From positions 2,766,001 through 2,825,000 of the forward strand of contig WPIO01000021.1 of the NCBI GenBank assembly GCA_009760855.2: a DNA stretch of 59,000 nt, read 5' to 3'. Source of the stretch: Cristatella mucedo (Eukaryota > Bryozoa > Phylactolaemata > Cristatellidae). This document shows, piece after piece, positions 45,493 through 55,000 of the stretch. Positions within the stretch are counted from its first letter, which is position 1. Each line of letters starts with the position of its first letter. Under the pieces are notes generated by a model. The model worked only from the letters and a program-made list of their open reading frames with translations. It was not told the DNA's origin and did not search any database. The translations under genes were made by a program, and so were the position numbers.

Positions 45493-45696
45493 ACATTGAT
45501 ACCTTAGGAGCTATATAATGCAGAGTGATTGAGATTCGCATAGAGTCTAATTTCAAGAAAGTGGTAACGGTAGGAGTTGACGGTATGCAGTCGTTCGAGA
45601 ATATTTTTTTGAGAATGAGACATGTGATGTGAGTTGGAGACATGTACATGAGCAGGGAAAGAAAGTAAATCACCCAACGAACAAACATTGGCACGT
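45493..45696 (+). repeat. 203-bp duplicated block, copy 2
   Basis: Direct repeat of 42370-42572, 3.1 kb downstream, about 98% identical by eye. Abrupt ends on both sides. Confidence 0.9.
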
Positions 45697-45774
45697 AACA
45701 CAAACTTGGCATTTATGACTTCTGTAACTTGTCATGCTGGTCCTTATACTTGCGTCATTAAACGATAATAGATC

Positions 45775-46312
45775 GTGCAAAACTCCGCAGCCAGACTTGT
45801 TTGTCGTGGGCGTCACAGTTGCCGCATAAAACCATTTCTCAGCAACCTGCACTGGGACTCAATCAAGCAGATCATCGACTTGAAGGATTTGTCACTCACT
45901 TTTAGATCTTTCCTTCTCTTGCTCCAGCCAACTTGTCAGAACTACGTCCCAATCAGATTAGGCATCGTACCACCCGCTCTTCTTACCCAAGTCGCTTAAC
46001 TGTGCATCGAACCAACGTCAAATCCTTCGGAGATCAAGCCTGTAGTTCGTATTTTCCAAGTCTGGGGCTCACTCCCGACTGACTTCACGACATCCCCAGA
46101 CTTGACATTTAAGCAAAAGCTATAGTCGCACTTGCTCTTTACAGCATTTGCTCAGTCCCCGCGAACTGCCCTTTGTGTGCTTATGCATGCTGAGTCTGTG
46201 CATATCATCACGAACCACATTGGCAGGCTTCCTTTACAGCACATGGAGAATGCCTAGAAAGAAATTCGATTCTCCAAGGGGGCTATAATAATGTATTATC
46301 ATTATTATCTTT
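45775..46312 (+). mobile_element. LINE 3' portion
   Basis: ORF2 C-terminal relic (NSAARLVCRGRHSCRIKPFL) followed by the 3' UTR, TGCCTAGAAAGAAATTCG module and an ATT-rich tail ending near 46312. 5' truncated. Confidence 0.75.
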
Positions 46313-46916
46313 AAAAAGAAATTGATATAAAAAGTGAGAGGATTATGCTGTCTTCCGAAAGTGCTCTATACACCAGGCTTATAGACATTTCTGCAAGCAG
46401 GTTCAGGTCTTCTGAAACGTGATCGATTCGTGCAAGCCCAGCTTCAAAGTGAGCCTGAAGATTCTTGCCAAAAGATTGCATCTAGCAGCATTTTTGACCG
46501 CAGCTAGAGAAAAAAGAAAGTGGTTGCCCCCACAGGAGAAAATCCGTGAAGCTACACGGGGAAGGCACTCTTTAAGTCAAGTAGCTCTTTCCTCTAAAAT
46601 GACACCTACCCGGGAGGGTGCTACCGAGCTTCTCAAAGTAGTTAGTATGGTGGGGGATCTCGCAGGCGTGCCACTTCCGAGTCGGTATTCGGGGGGGGGC
46701 TATGGCTGCTAGCGGTGTTCACGGCAGCATATGAGGGTAGCAACGCGAAATCATAAATCAGTCCAAATACTTGCAAAACAAAATTAAATCCCTCTAGTCA
46801 AAACGAAGTAAAAACTTCAGGAAATTACACACTACAAAAGCGAAAAAAATTAAGGTGATTAATAAGTTGCTATATTTCCTTTACTTTATCTTTTATCTCA
46901 TAGAACGTAATCATGC

Positions 46917-46996
46917 GGTAGCGTGGCCGAGTGGTCTAAGGCGCTGGTTTTAGGCACCAGTCCGCAAGGGCGTGGGTTCGAATCCCACCGCTATCA
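46917..46996 (+). tRNA. tRNA-Leu (anticodon UAG), copy 1
   Basis: An 80-nt gene that folds as a complete class II tRNA: acceptor GGTAGCG with CGCTATC (one G-U pair), D arm GCC/GGC, anticodon stem CTGGT/ACCAG with loop TTTAGGC giving anticodon TAG, a variable arm with a GCAA loop, T arm GTGGG/CCCAC around TTCGAAT, and discriminator A. There is no intron and no encoded CCA. Box A (TGGCCGAGTGG) and box B (GGTTCGAATCC) are canonical. A TTTTT Pol III terminator follows three bases after the gene. It forms the left end of a palindrome with copy 2. Confidence 0.97.
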
Positions 46997-47374
46997 AATT
47001 TTTACATATTCTAAATTTCGCCAAGATATGTCGTGACACCATGGGTATGAAAACTTGCCCAGCAAGCCCACCCAAGTTAGCCCAGCAAACCAACCTATAT
47101 GAATACCTAAAGAGCAAGCCCAACCAAGTTTGCACAGCAAGCAATTTTTACATTTAAAAAATTGCTGGGCAAGTTTTCATACCCATGGTGTCACGACATA
47201 TCTTGGCGAAAATGTAAATGTAAAAATTGCTTGCTTTGCAAACTTGGTTGGGCTTGCTCTTTAGGTATTCATATAGGTTGGTTTGCTGGGCTAACTTGGA
47301 TGGGCTTGCTGGGCAAGTTTTCATACCCATGGTGTCACGACATATCTTGGCGAAATTTAGAATATGTAAAAATT

Positions 47375-47454
47375 TGATAGCGGTGGGATTCGAACCCACG
47401 CCCTTGCGGACTGGTGCCTAAAACCAGCGCCTTAGACCACTCGGCCACGCTACC
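47375..47454 (-). tRNA. tRNA-Leu (anticodon UAG), copy 2
   Basis: The exact reverse complement of copy 1 over all 80 nt, with the same TTTTT terminator on its own strand. The two genes converge, 3' end facing 3' end, with 378 bp between them. All stems, the anticodon and both internal promoter boxes are intact, so both could be transcribed. Confidence 0.97.
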
Positions 47455-47785
47455 ACGTGACATAACTGTGCTATACTTATTATTTAAAATAATCAAGTAT
47501 TTGGCCAGAGAATGGCAAAATTGATAATGGGGATTATTCATAAGTAGAACATTAACATCGGTGCGCCAAAAGACTTTTCTATGGCTGTAGTGTCCATAGA
47601 TACACGGTTCCGGCAGCAAGGGCGCAGGAGTGCGGGCTAAGAAGGTGAAAGGGCGGGCCGGAATTCTGCTGAAGCTGCCTTTGGGCAGATCACCCCCTAC
47701 CCATCCCCCTCCGTAGCCTCCGTTCTTCAAGGGAGGGGAAGCGTAGCCTTTAAAGAGCGCTAGGCGAGCCTTCACCGTTTTGCAG

Positions 47786-47833
47786 CTTCTCCGGCTGTCC
47801 TGCCCCCACAGGAGGGCAGGTGAGCCGGAGAAG
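47786..47833. repeat. Long GC-rich hairpin
   Basis: CTTCTCCGGCT pairs with AGCCGGAGAAG, then CCTGCCC with GGGCAGG around CCACAGGA; a GT/TG mismatch lies between the stems. Confidence 0.8.
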
Positions 47834-47929
47834 GACCCTGCAGAGGCGTTTGGCACGGAGTCCGCTCGCTGCACCCCTTTCGATTCCGTCTCCTTTAGTC
47901 TTCTAGAAATTCTTCGGCTAAGGAGTTTC

Positions 47930-48185
47930 TGGAAAATGTACCAGGACCGGACAGAGGACCTTGAAGTCGATTTGATGCTCGACATGCAGCCGGCGAAGCT
48001 CGAAAAGAAGCAGTTCGATATCGGCTGCTGCTAGGCAGCCGCAGCCGACAGACCGCGGCAGCCGGCGAAGACCTTTACGAGCGCAGGTCGGGAGTATGTA
48101 ATAAAGAGAATTGTAGTAATCTAGACGGATTGGCTGTCCTACTCTTGTCTAAGCAGGCCCCCATTTTGGCGACGATCCTTATTTA
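47930..48185 (-). mobile_element. LINE ORF2 C-terminal fragment
   Basis: The + strand text CTTGAAGTCGATTTGATGCT and the CTAGACGGATTGGCTG region correspond to the complement of the ORF2 C-terminal part in the copy at 15586-17490. More GC-rich and diverged than other copies. Confidence 0.5.
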
Positions 48186-48194
48186 AACTTAAAT

Positions 48195-48365
48195 GTTAGA
48201 GTAATAAAAGCTAGCTAATTGAGCAGCCACTTTCATGTAGCGGCCGAAGAGCCCGAGCGGCAATCGACATGTTGCTTGCAATGGGCAAAACAGCAACAGC
48301 CCGCTACAGGATTCGAGCCCACGATATGAGTCGTTGAGGGAGTGTGCCTCACCTCTGGGCTAAGA
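48195..48365 (-). mobile_element. SINE-B copy (diverged)
   Basis: AGCTAGCTAATTGAGCAGCC, GATTCGAGCCCACGATATGA (box B complement) and CACCTCTGGGCTAAGACCC (box A complement). Confidence 0.6.
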
Positions 48366-48399
48366 CCCAACGGAGGCACAATGTGCTGATTCATCGACA

Positions 48400-48535
48400 A
48401 GTCACAGCGGTCAAGGTGCTCTCGCCCCGGCGACCGAGGCCTGGCCGAGGTCATGAGCTCCACCTCCGGGGCATACGTGAAGCGCCTGAATAGAGATTAA
48501 GTTCTCTTATGGCGCTATACAAATGAATTGTATAG
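48400..48535 (+). mobile_element. SINE-A copy
   Basis: GCCGAGGTCATGAGCTCCAC (box B region), GTGAAGCGCCTGAATAGAGA and TATGGCGCTATACAAATGAA. It lies about 40 bp from a SINE-B copy in opposite orientation. Confidence 0.7.
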
Positions 48536-48559
48536 ACTTTGTGTTTTCACAACGAGATT

Positions 48560-49250
48560 ACGGTCTGACGCCACTGGAGCGGTGCTAGATTAACCCATCT
48601 TGAGGGTAAGGCCTAGCTATTTTAGAGTAATGCTACGCTTGCCCTTGACAATTAGGTCAGTTTTATCATCAAGAAGTCTTAGGGAAGTTAGAAGTCCCCC
48701 AAGTGCGAGTCTCATCGATGCAGGCTGCAGGGGAATTAAGTGAGTCGGATACTGAGCAAGGCTTAGAAGGCTCAATAGGTAGAGCTGAGTGAAATAAAAT
48801 CGGCGTAAGAATGAAAGCCAAGATTGTATTTTTCGATGAAATCGAACTGAGGAAAGTATAGATATTGAAAAGAAGGGGACCTAAGACCGAACTCAGAGGT
48901 ACCGTCCGGTGGTTAATTGTCAAATGCTCGTAAGAGAAATTGGAGAACGAGCAGATAAGCTTATCATAATGTTAGGTTAGCATGACTTGGATTAGCAGAA
49001 TGTTCAGTAAGTCATCACAAACCCGAAGCAAAGCAGTTTCTATGGTGTGGTTAGCTCTAAAACTCGATTGGAGCTGGAAAGCCTAATCTGATGAATTTAT
49101 CTAATCTTGAGTTGCTGGTCCACAACTCGTTCGTCTTAATTAAGAATGGCCGATGGAAGACTGGACACAAGTTTTCTAATTCACTTGATCTAGGGTAGGC
49201 TTTTTAATGAGCGGCCTGAAAACTGCTGCTATCAGAATCGAATGGAGTTC
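48560..49250 (-). mobile_element. Decayed LINE reverse transcriptase fragment
   Basis: The minus frame 48923-48669 contains SVLGPLLFNIYTFLSSISSK followed by a damaged active-site region. Relics of the FRANHSTE region (near 49040) and the YRP region (near 49190) follow in order. Stops and frame changes throughout. Confidence 0.55.
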
Positions 49251-51759
49251 TCCGCCAACCAGGTGAATAATTACAATATTTTTTACGATGGGCAGCAACT
49301 GGTCTTTGCAAGTCATTGGGAGAACTGCTGTATCTGCGAAGGCTGCCTTGTGGAGTGCCTTCGGCCTGCATGTTCAGTTTGCAGGTCGGTCTATTGTGGA
49401 CTATATTATAGATTATATTTTTAGAGCTGCTTGGGTTTATTCTTTTTAGGCAGACCAAAAAAAAGATAAGCTGAGCGAAGCTTCAGGCTCTCAAAATAGG
49501 CGAAACAGCATCTTTTTTTGGGTTGCGAAAGATGCTGTTTCTGTTGCGGTAGATGCATCCTCTTTAGCAAAGCTTTTTGGCTATGTCACATGGCTGCTCA
49601 AATATCTCAGCCGAGGCCGTTGTGTGTAGCTGCCTAAGAATTTCTTTGGCAGATGCGATTGGTGGCCGGCGCTATGTGACCGGATATGTGTGGATAGATG
49701 TGCCCGGATAGACCTTAGAGGCAAGTAAAGAAGCCACGTAGTTCCCAAAGAAAATAGCGGCAGATGCAAAAAAACAAGTCGCTCGCATAGCCTCGCGGCA
49801 AAATCGACCTCCCGCAGTGGACAGCTGAGGAGCGCATCCGATCGACGCGAAAGCATGGAAGTCACCTCGTTGCATTTGGCAACATTGCGCGACAGCCTCG
49901 AGTGCTGCAGCGCTACGCCAGCGCGTACAGGGTGTCGCAGGCTGTCTCTGTCTGCGCGTCTCTGTTCAGAGCCTGAGCATAGCCTCCCGCCGGGTGGTGG
50001 TGGCTGGGGGGGGGGGGGCACGATACCGGACTGAACTCGTGGCTACTACGTTGCTCGAGCAGACTGTCTCGCACAGTCCATGCGGCGGAGTCACCCAGAT
50101 CCTGAGACGTGCGATGCGCGTGCTGAGATTCCTCACCTGCAACCGACGCAGTGGCAAAATCGGTACGCTCCGTATGTCGTTCAGTAGATGCGGCCGAGGA
50201 GCGAAAGCGGATTCGAGTCACGTGGTGGGCGACTTTGCAGCCACGCGACCCCTCGTCGAGGATGCTGTCGTGGCTTCTTTCGGCTGAATTGCGGAGCTTG
50301 TGCGAGCAAAATTTTTACTCCGACATTCAGTTACCGTCGGTTGCAGCTTGGCTCAGTCATACACGGCTCTCATTTTAAGTAGCTTCAGCCTCTTCCTGGT
50401 GCCGTCGGGTCCTCTTTGAACTGAATATTCGGCCACCTTGCTCTTCTGTACGACTATTGTCGGCGACAGATGCTTGTGCTCTCCAGGTCTTAGCGTGGGA
50501 AACTCTCTTCCGCAACACCCAGGCGATGATAAAAGCAATGCAACTCTAATAACTAACAAAGAACCGTGAAAAATTGCGAGATATACTAATTGCATTGCCA
50601 AAGCTAAGAGTTTTGAAGTGGAATCTCGATACGACGCTCGTCAGCTTCCTCTCAGCTTTCTTTTTATATTGCTGCGTTTGACGAGCGTTACGTTTACATC
50701 AATTTTCTAAAGTACGATGCTCACTTGCTTTCTCCATCGTTTGCTATCACGCATTGGTCTGTAGTAGCTCCGCTCATATTCGGCGTGACTAGCTTTCTGT
50801 ATCGGTATTCATTCACAGAAAACTGAACTGCTGTTTGAAGACGAATGCATGCTTGTAAGTTTCCAAATACCACTACTATATACAGACAAGAAGAGAACAC
50901 TAAACAATTTACCTTAGTTAAATTAATACCATTCACTTTGCTCACCGTCGTGCACTTTTTTTTACTCACTTCCATGGACCTCGAATTGCGTTTTAATGCT
51001 CACCTCACTTGCAACTAACTGCCTTGTACACTTGTAGCCTCATTATATATGCAAATACAAACTTATAGATTTGTTTAAATTTAAATTTAGTTTTTAATCT
51101 TAGCTACGTGAGTGCACCCGAATTTATATATGCAAATTTCGCGGGCTTCCCGCTCATTGGTCAACACTGGCTAGCAAATCAGCAGCGACTTTCATTTACG
51201 GAGCAGATTTATGTACTCAAATACTTTGAAATTATAGCGGTTGACCAGTGTATACCCACGGAAAATCGCGGAAAAATTAATTTAAAAGTATAAGATGTTT
51301 AAGATACCTTAATGGAATAAGTATTTTCTCGAATATTCCTGAAAAAAATCAACAAAAGCTTAGACGTTCCACTAAGAGATAATTTCCATAGCGCGTAAAT
51401 ACGCTATTAGAAAATGCGCTTATCAAAAACTTGATCGTTATTTCATAACTAAGTATATAATATAAATTTCAATTCAAGCTATGAGAGTGCTTATTGTGGA
51501 TGCATATGCAAATAGTAGATTATCTACTCTAATATTTTTGCCATGACACTCATCATGACTGCACCGTCGTAGTAGTACTATAAATATCATAGGGCACAAC
51601 GTTAGGTGATGTCAACAAATTATATTTACGTAATGTCAGCAACTTGTATTAGCCAATTTAATTCAACACCCGCTATATTCTTACGGCTGAGTGAAACTTC
51701 AGATTGAATTAAGTTGTACACGAACTGGGCAGAGTACAGTTTCTTGAACCCACTACTGT
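49251..51759. other. Intergenic, mixed composition
   Basis: GC-moderate from about 49,600 to 50,350 with several overlapping frames and a minus-strand donor-like TTGCAGGTGAGG near 50,135, then AT-rich to 51,760. No gene supported. Confidence 0.45.
49502..49541. repeat. 14-bp inverted repeat
   Basis: GAAACAGCATCTTT and AAAGATGCTGTTTC are exact reverse complements around a 12-base loop. Confidence 0.85.
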
Positions 51760-51965
51760 CTTTGCCAAGATCAGGCAGTCCTCAGATGGAGACTGCACAC
51801 AGCGTGAGAAAAGTCCTACAGTGTTGCAGTACAAGCAGAAGCATGTTTGGCTCTGCAGGTCCAAGACTGTGGAAGAAACTATGACAATTCTTATGTAGCG
51901 ACAACTTCTCTCCTACTGCCAAGAATGGCACTTTCTGTCCCACCGTCCTGCGCTGCAGCGTCTTA
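51760..51965 (+). mobile_element. Possible relic of a second LINE subfamily
   Basis: A translation near 51840-51885 reads MFGSAGPRLWKKL, resembling the conserved AGPRLWNSLP end of CR1/L2-group ORF2 rather than the YAPKAWNSL form of the other copies. Short and interrupted. Confidence 0.3.
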
Positions 51966-52194
51966 GCTACCCATTTCCCCGACCGCCCCTCTGATTGAGC
52001 TATACATCTAACTTCGGCTTGTGGCGTGAAGTGAAGTCCGTTTTCTTACGTAAGCGCATCGCTTAGGTTATATGTGTACTTTGGCAAATTATCCAGCATC
52101 ACACTCACTTAAGCTTGGACTTACAGTAAGCAATACATCCAAATATTAATACAGGCTGTACACACGTGCACGTACTGGTTCACCGCACAAGAGG

Positions 52195-52345
52195 TAAAGT
52201 GCTTGCTTTTTTAAGACCCGGGTCGTGGGTTCGAGTCCCACAGTGGGCAATCCTTTATTGTCCACTACATGCGGTGGCAATAGTCGTTAAGGCTATTCCG
52301 CCGCTTTATAAATGAGGCCGCTAGCTCAGCTAACCTCTTTTTTAC
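52195..52345 (+). mobile_element. SINE-B copy
   Basis: CGGGTCGTGGGTTCGAGTCC is an intact box B. GGGCAATCCTTTATTGTCCA and AAGGCTATTCCGCCGCTTTA follow as body, then the eroded end. Confidence 0.65.
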
Positions 52346-52529
52346 ACACATGCGTGCGTACCTATACATACATGCACGCATGCAAACACGCGGGCGTACA
52401 TACACCTGCATAATGTGAAACGCTGAGAGCAGCTTGCGTATCTTGTCAGTTCGGGTGCCTATTCGGGATTCGTGCATTATTAGAAGGATTGGCTATCACC
52501 TCGCGTCTTGGCTTCGAATCCTCAGTTCG

Positions 52530-52554
52530 CTGCTGCTGCTGCTGCTGCTGCTGC
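52530..52554. repeat. (CTG)8 triplet repeat
   Basis: Eight pure CTG triplets; no supported coding frame uses it. Confidence 0.9.
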
Positions 52555-53424
52555 ATATTCAGCCAGAGCGACGCGATTCACTGCTTTCCCAATCGTGAGC
52601 TCCGGCTAGCCTGGCAGAGCGTCGCCGTTTTGGAGGCGCGGCGTAACGATGCGAGCAAGTGTTCTCCTCTCGCCCGCGCTGTCGATAGGCGGCGCTTGAT
52701 GTCCGCTCGTGCATTCTAGCCATGCCTGTCGGCAGCGCAGTCAGCCATCGCAGGCGGCGGGCTCTATTGTGTCTAGCGGCGGAGCGCGTCGCGAAAGTGC
52801 CTCGAGCTAAAATGAAAAAGGTCGCACTGCCGCAGTGGGCGCACGGCTACGACGATACAGCTTCTTTTGGCTGAGCAGCCGAGCGGCCGAGCATCTGCCG
52901 AGCACGGCTCAGCACCGCGGCTTCGACGCAGCCTTCGCCGAAGCCGCGGCGCTAGTAGCCAACGGACGATCCAGGGCAGTCTGGCGAGAAGTCTGGCGAG
53001 GTCAGCCAGCCGAATCCGAGCGGCTACAGCCGACGGCGGGCTGACGGTCGGTCGCAGACAGGCGCCGGATGCAAGCATCTCTTAGCACCACTCCGTGTGC
53101 ACTGGCTTGGCTGGCTATCTCTGAGGCGCAGTGGCGAATGCTAAATGCAGGGCTGCGAGCTAAGATGTAAAAGACGCGAGAAGGCGCACGGGGCGGTCGA
53201 TAATTGAAGGGGGCTGCACCTTGTACGGGACGAGGACTGAACCTTGGCCTTTCGCCAGTCAATCAAAGCCGGCCGCTAACCCCAAAAGGGGAGCTGCCCG
53301 GAGCGCCGTCGCCGCATTTTCCTGAGCACAACAGCGAGCGTTTTTTCTCTGGGGGACTGCTGTATTCAATGTTTGGCTTCACATGTGGGTTTCGCATGCG
53401 ACGTCACCTGAAGCAAATATTTAG
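52555..53424. other. GC-rich segment, no gene confirmed
   Basis: CpG-rich between 52,590 and 53,200 with open frames in all directions. A very short + frame starts at ATG 52812 (20 codons). Could be promoter or 5' exon of a gene including 53425-53663. Confidence 0.4.
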
Positions 53425-53663
53425 ACAGCGATCCAGCAGTGACGCAGCCAGTAGCGCCGCGGTCCAAAAGGGAGCAGCCAGCTATCTCGGAGTGCCCGGA
53501 CGAAGTTTGGGGCTCTGCCCGTTTTGGTGCGCACGCACTTCGGCTGTCAAAGAACTCGGAACTCCTCGAAGAAGAAGTTGCAGCCCATAGAAGGAGGATA
53601 CGCTTTTCTCAAAAATTGAAGCGTTTCAAAGTCTTGCCTTTGCTCAGAAAATGCGAAGCATAA
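53425..53663 (+). CDS. Possible terminal coding exon, unknown gene
   Basis: After a possible acceptor (AAATATTTAG at 53415-53424) a frame runs 78 codons to TAA: SDPAVTQPVAPRSKREQPAI, then FGAHALRLSKNSELLEEEVA and a basic end FKVLPLLRKCEA. The amphipathic, charge-patterned C-terminal half looks protein-like. The acceptor lacks a strong pyrimidine tract and I cannot identify preceding exons. Confidence 0.22.
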
Positions 53664-55000
53664 TCGTAGGTACGGGTGTTTTAAAAAGAAGTTCACTTGG
53701 CATAACACTGATCATCGTAGCGCTCGTTGATTTGACAGTGCTACCCTAAATATTCTTTCAAAAATGGTTATCATTTCATCAACCAGAATTTTCTTAATAA
53801 ACAATAAAATGTGTATTTAACTTTGTGTACATGTCTAGATTGGAAACCAGAGTAGCAGCATGTTCCGAGTGCCATCAAAGTTTTTCTATTCGTCTAATTT
53901 CATCTGTCTACATTTTGTCATTTTGTCAGTCATTAATTCGTAAACCACGGAACTGGTTAAGAGTTAGTTTTGATTCTCAGTTCGTACATCAATCGTGTCA
54001 GTAGTATATATATATATATATTAATTACATGATATATATATATATACATATACAAATAAATAAACATACATATGTATACAGAATATCCTGGTGTACGAGC
54101 TTGCGCATACGTGCGGTAATTATACACTGTACGCACACAAGTATGCATTCAGTGCATATAGATTCACAATTACACATGTACATTTTTATGAGCTTCCTTC
54201 AAAATAGCACCGCTCAGAACAATGAAGCATATCTTTGAGTTGTGAAAAATTCTTCCTCAACCGCGCACTTGTCTTACTTGTTGGGAAGTTCCTGCAGCGT
54301 TTTGAACAATTAGTCTTGAGGTTAACATCGCCGGCGGGTAGCATCTGCAGATGGTTAGCAGAACCGACCGGACAGGGGTTGAGCAGTCAGCCAGCGCCTG
54401 CTGACTTGATGCTGAGCGACTCTATGCAGATACCACGGCCAATGGCCACAAAACGGGAAGTGCGAAGCTCTCATGGTCATTGCAACGTCCCGTTAGCAAT
54501 GGCGTGTTGCCGAGGATTTTATCGCACTGCATGCTGTATGTAGCACACGTGGACCGATCGCTGTGACTAAGTCTAACAATTCAGAACGATAGTCCTCAGC
54601 ACGAAAAGTGACGGTAGTGGAATCCTACATCAAGCATCGAACCCGACAAGGTCACAGTCTCGCGTCCTCAATCGTGCTTTCGAACTTCGAACTAAATTTC
54701 ATTTGATTCAGATCTTGGCCTATATCAGCCAAGTTACTATCGCGCATAGGTCTTAAATCAGAAGCGCCGCGAGTTAGGCGATGCGAGCGTCTTCATAGCA
54801 AACGCGAAATTACACAGTTTCTTTTAGAAAGAACAGCTGCGTTTCTCGCTGGCTCGCTCGACTGACAGCTCGCAGAGACAAACTGGCGAGCCACGCGCGC
54901 GAGGCGCTATTCATTGACTAAGGGCAAGGGCAAGTTAGTTAGTGCAGCAGCACCTACGTCTCTAATCGACAGAAAGTACTCAGCCGAGCTTGGAGCGCGC
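53664..55000. other. Intergenic, no gene confirmed
   Basis: AT-rich with (TA)n at 54007-54020 and 54030-54048. A 102-codon + frame at 54235-54543 begins with a non-ATG codon and is not supported. Confidence 0.45.

Larger units (their letters stand above)
46917..47454. repeat. 538-bp palindrome bounded by convergent tRNA-Leu genes
   Basis: The left arm 46917-47156 and right arm 47215-47454 are each 240 bp and are inverted copies with two visible mismatches. The 58-bp centre (47157-47214) is itself a shortened minus-orientation copy of the arm segment around ATACCCATGGTGTCACGAC. That segment therefore occurs three times. Homology ends close to the 5' ends of the tRNA genes. Confidence 0.93.

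Noticed and set aside
46950-47421. Mirror-image frames of 61-81 aa with near-identical peptides
   Set aside because: They arise from the palindrome arms; identical peptides reflect the inverted repeat, not a duplicated protein gene.
47335-47985. Minus-strand 216-aa frame
   Set aside because: It runs through the antisense of tRNA-Leu copy 1's partner and non-coding flank; the peptide is explained by tRNA and repeat sequence.
49581-50287. Overlapping frames on both strands with Pro-rich or Arg-rich peptides
   Set aside because: No frame has a good ATG and recognisable domain together; the Pro run comes from a poly-G tract.
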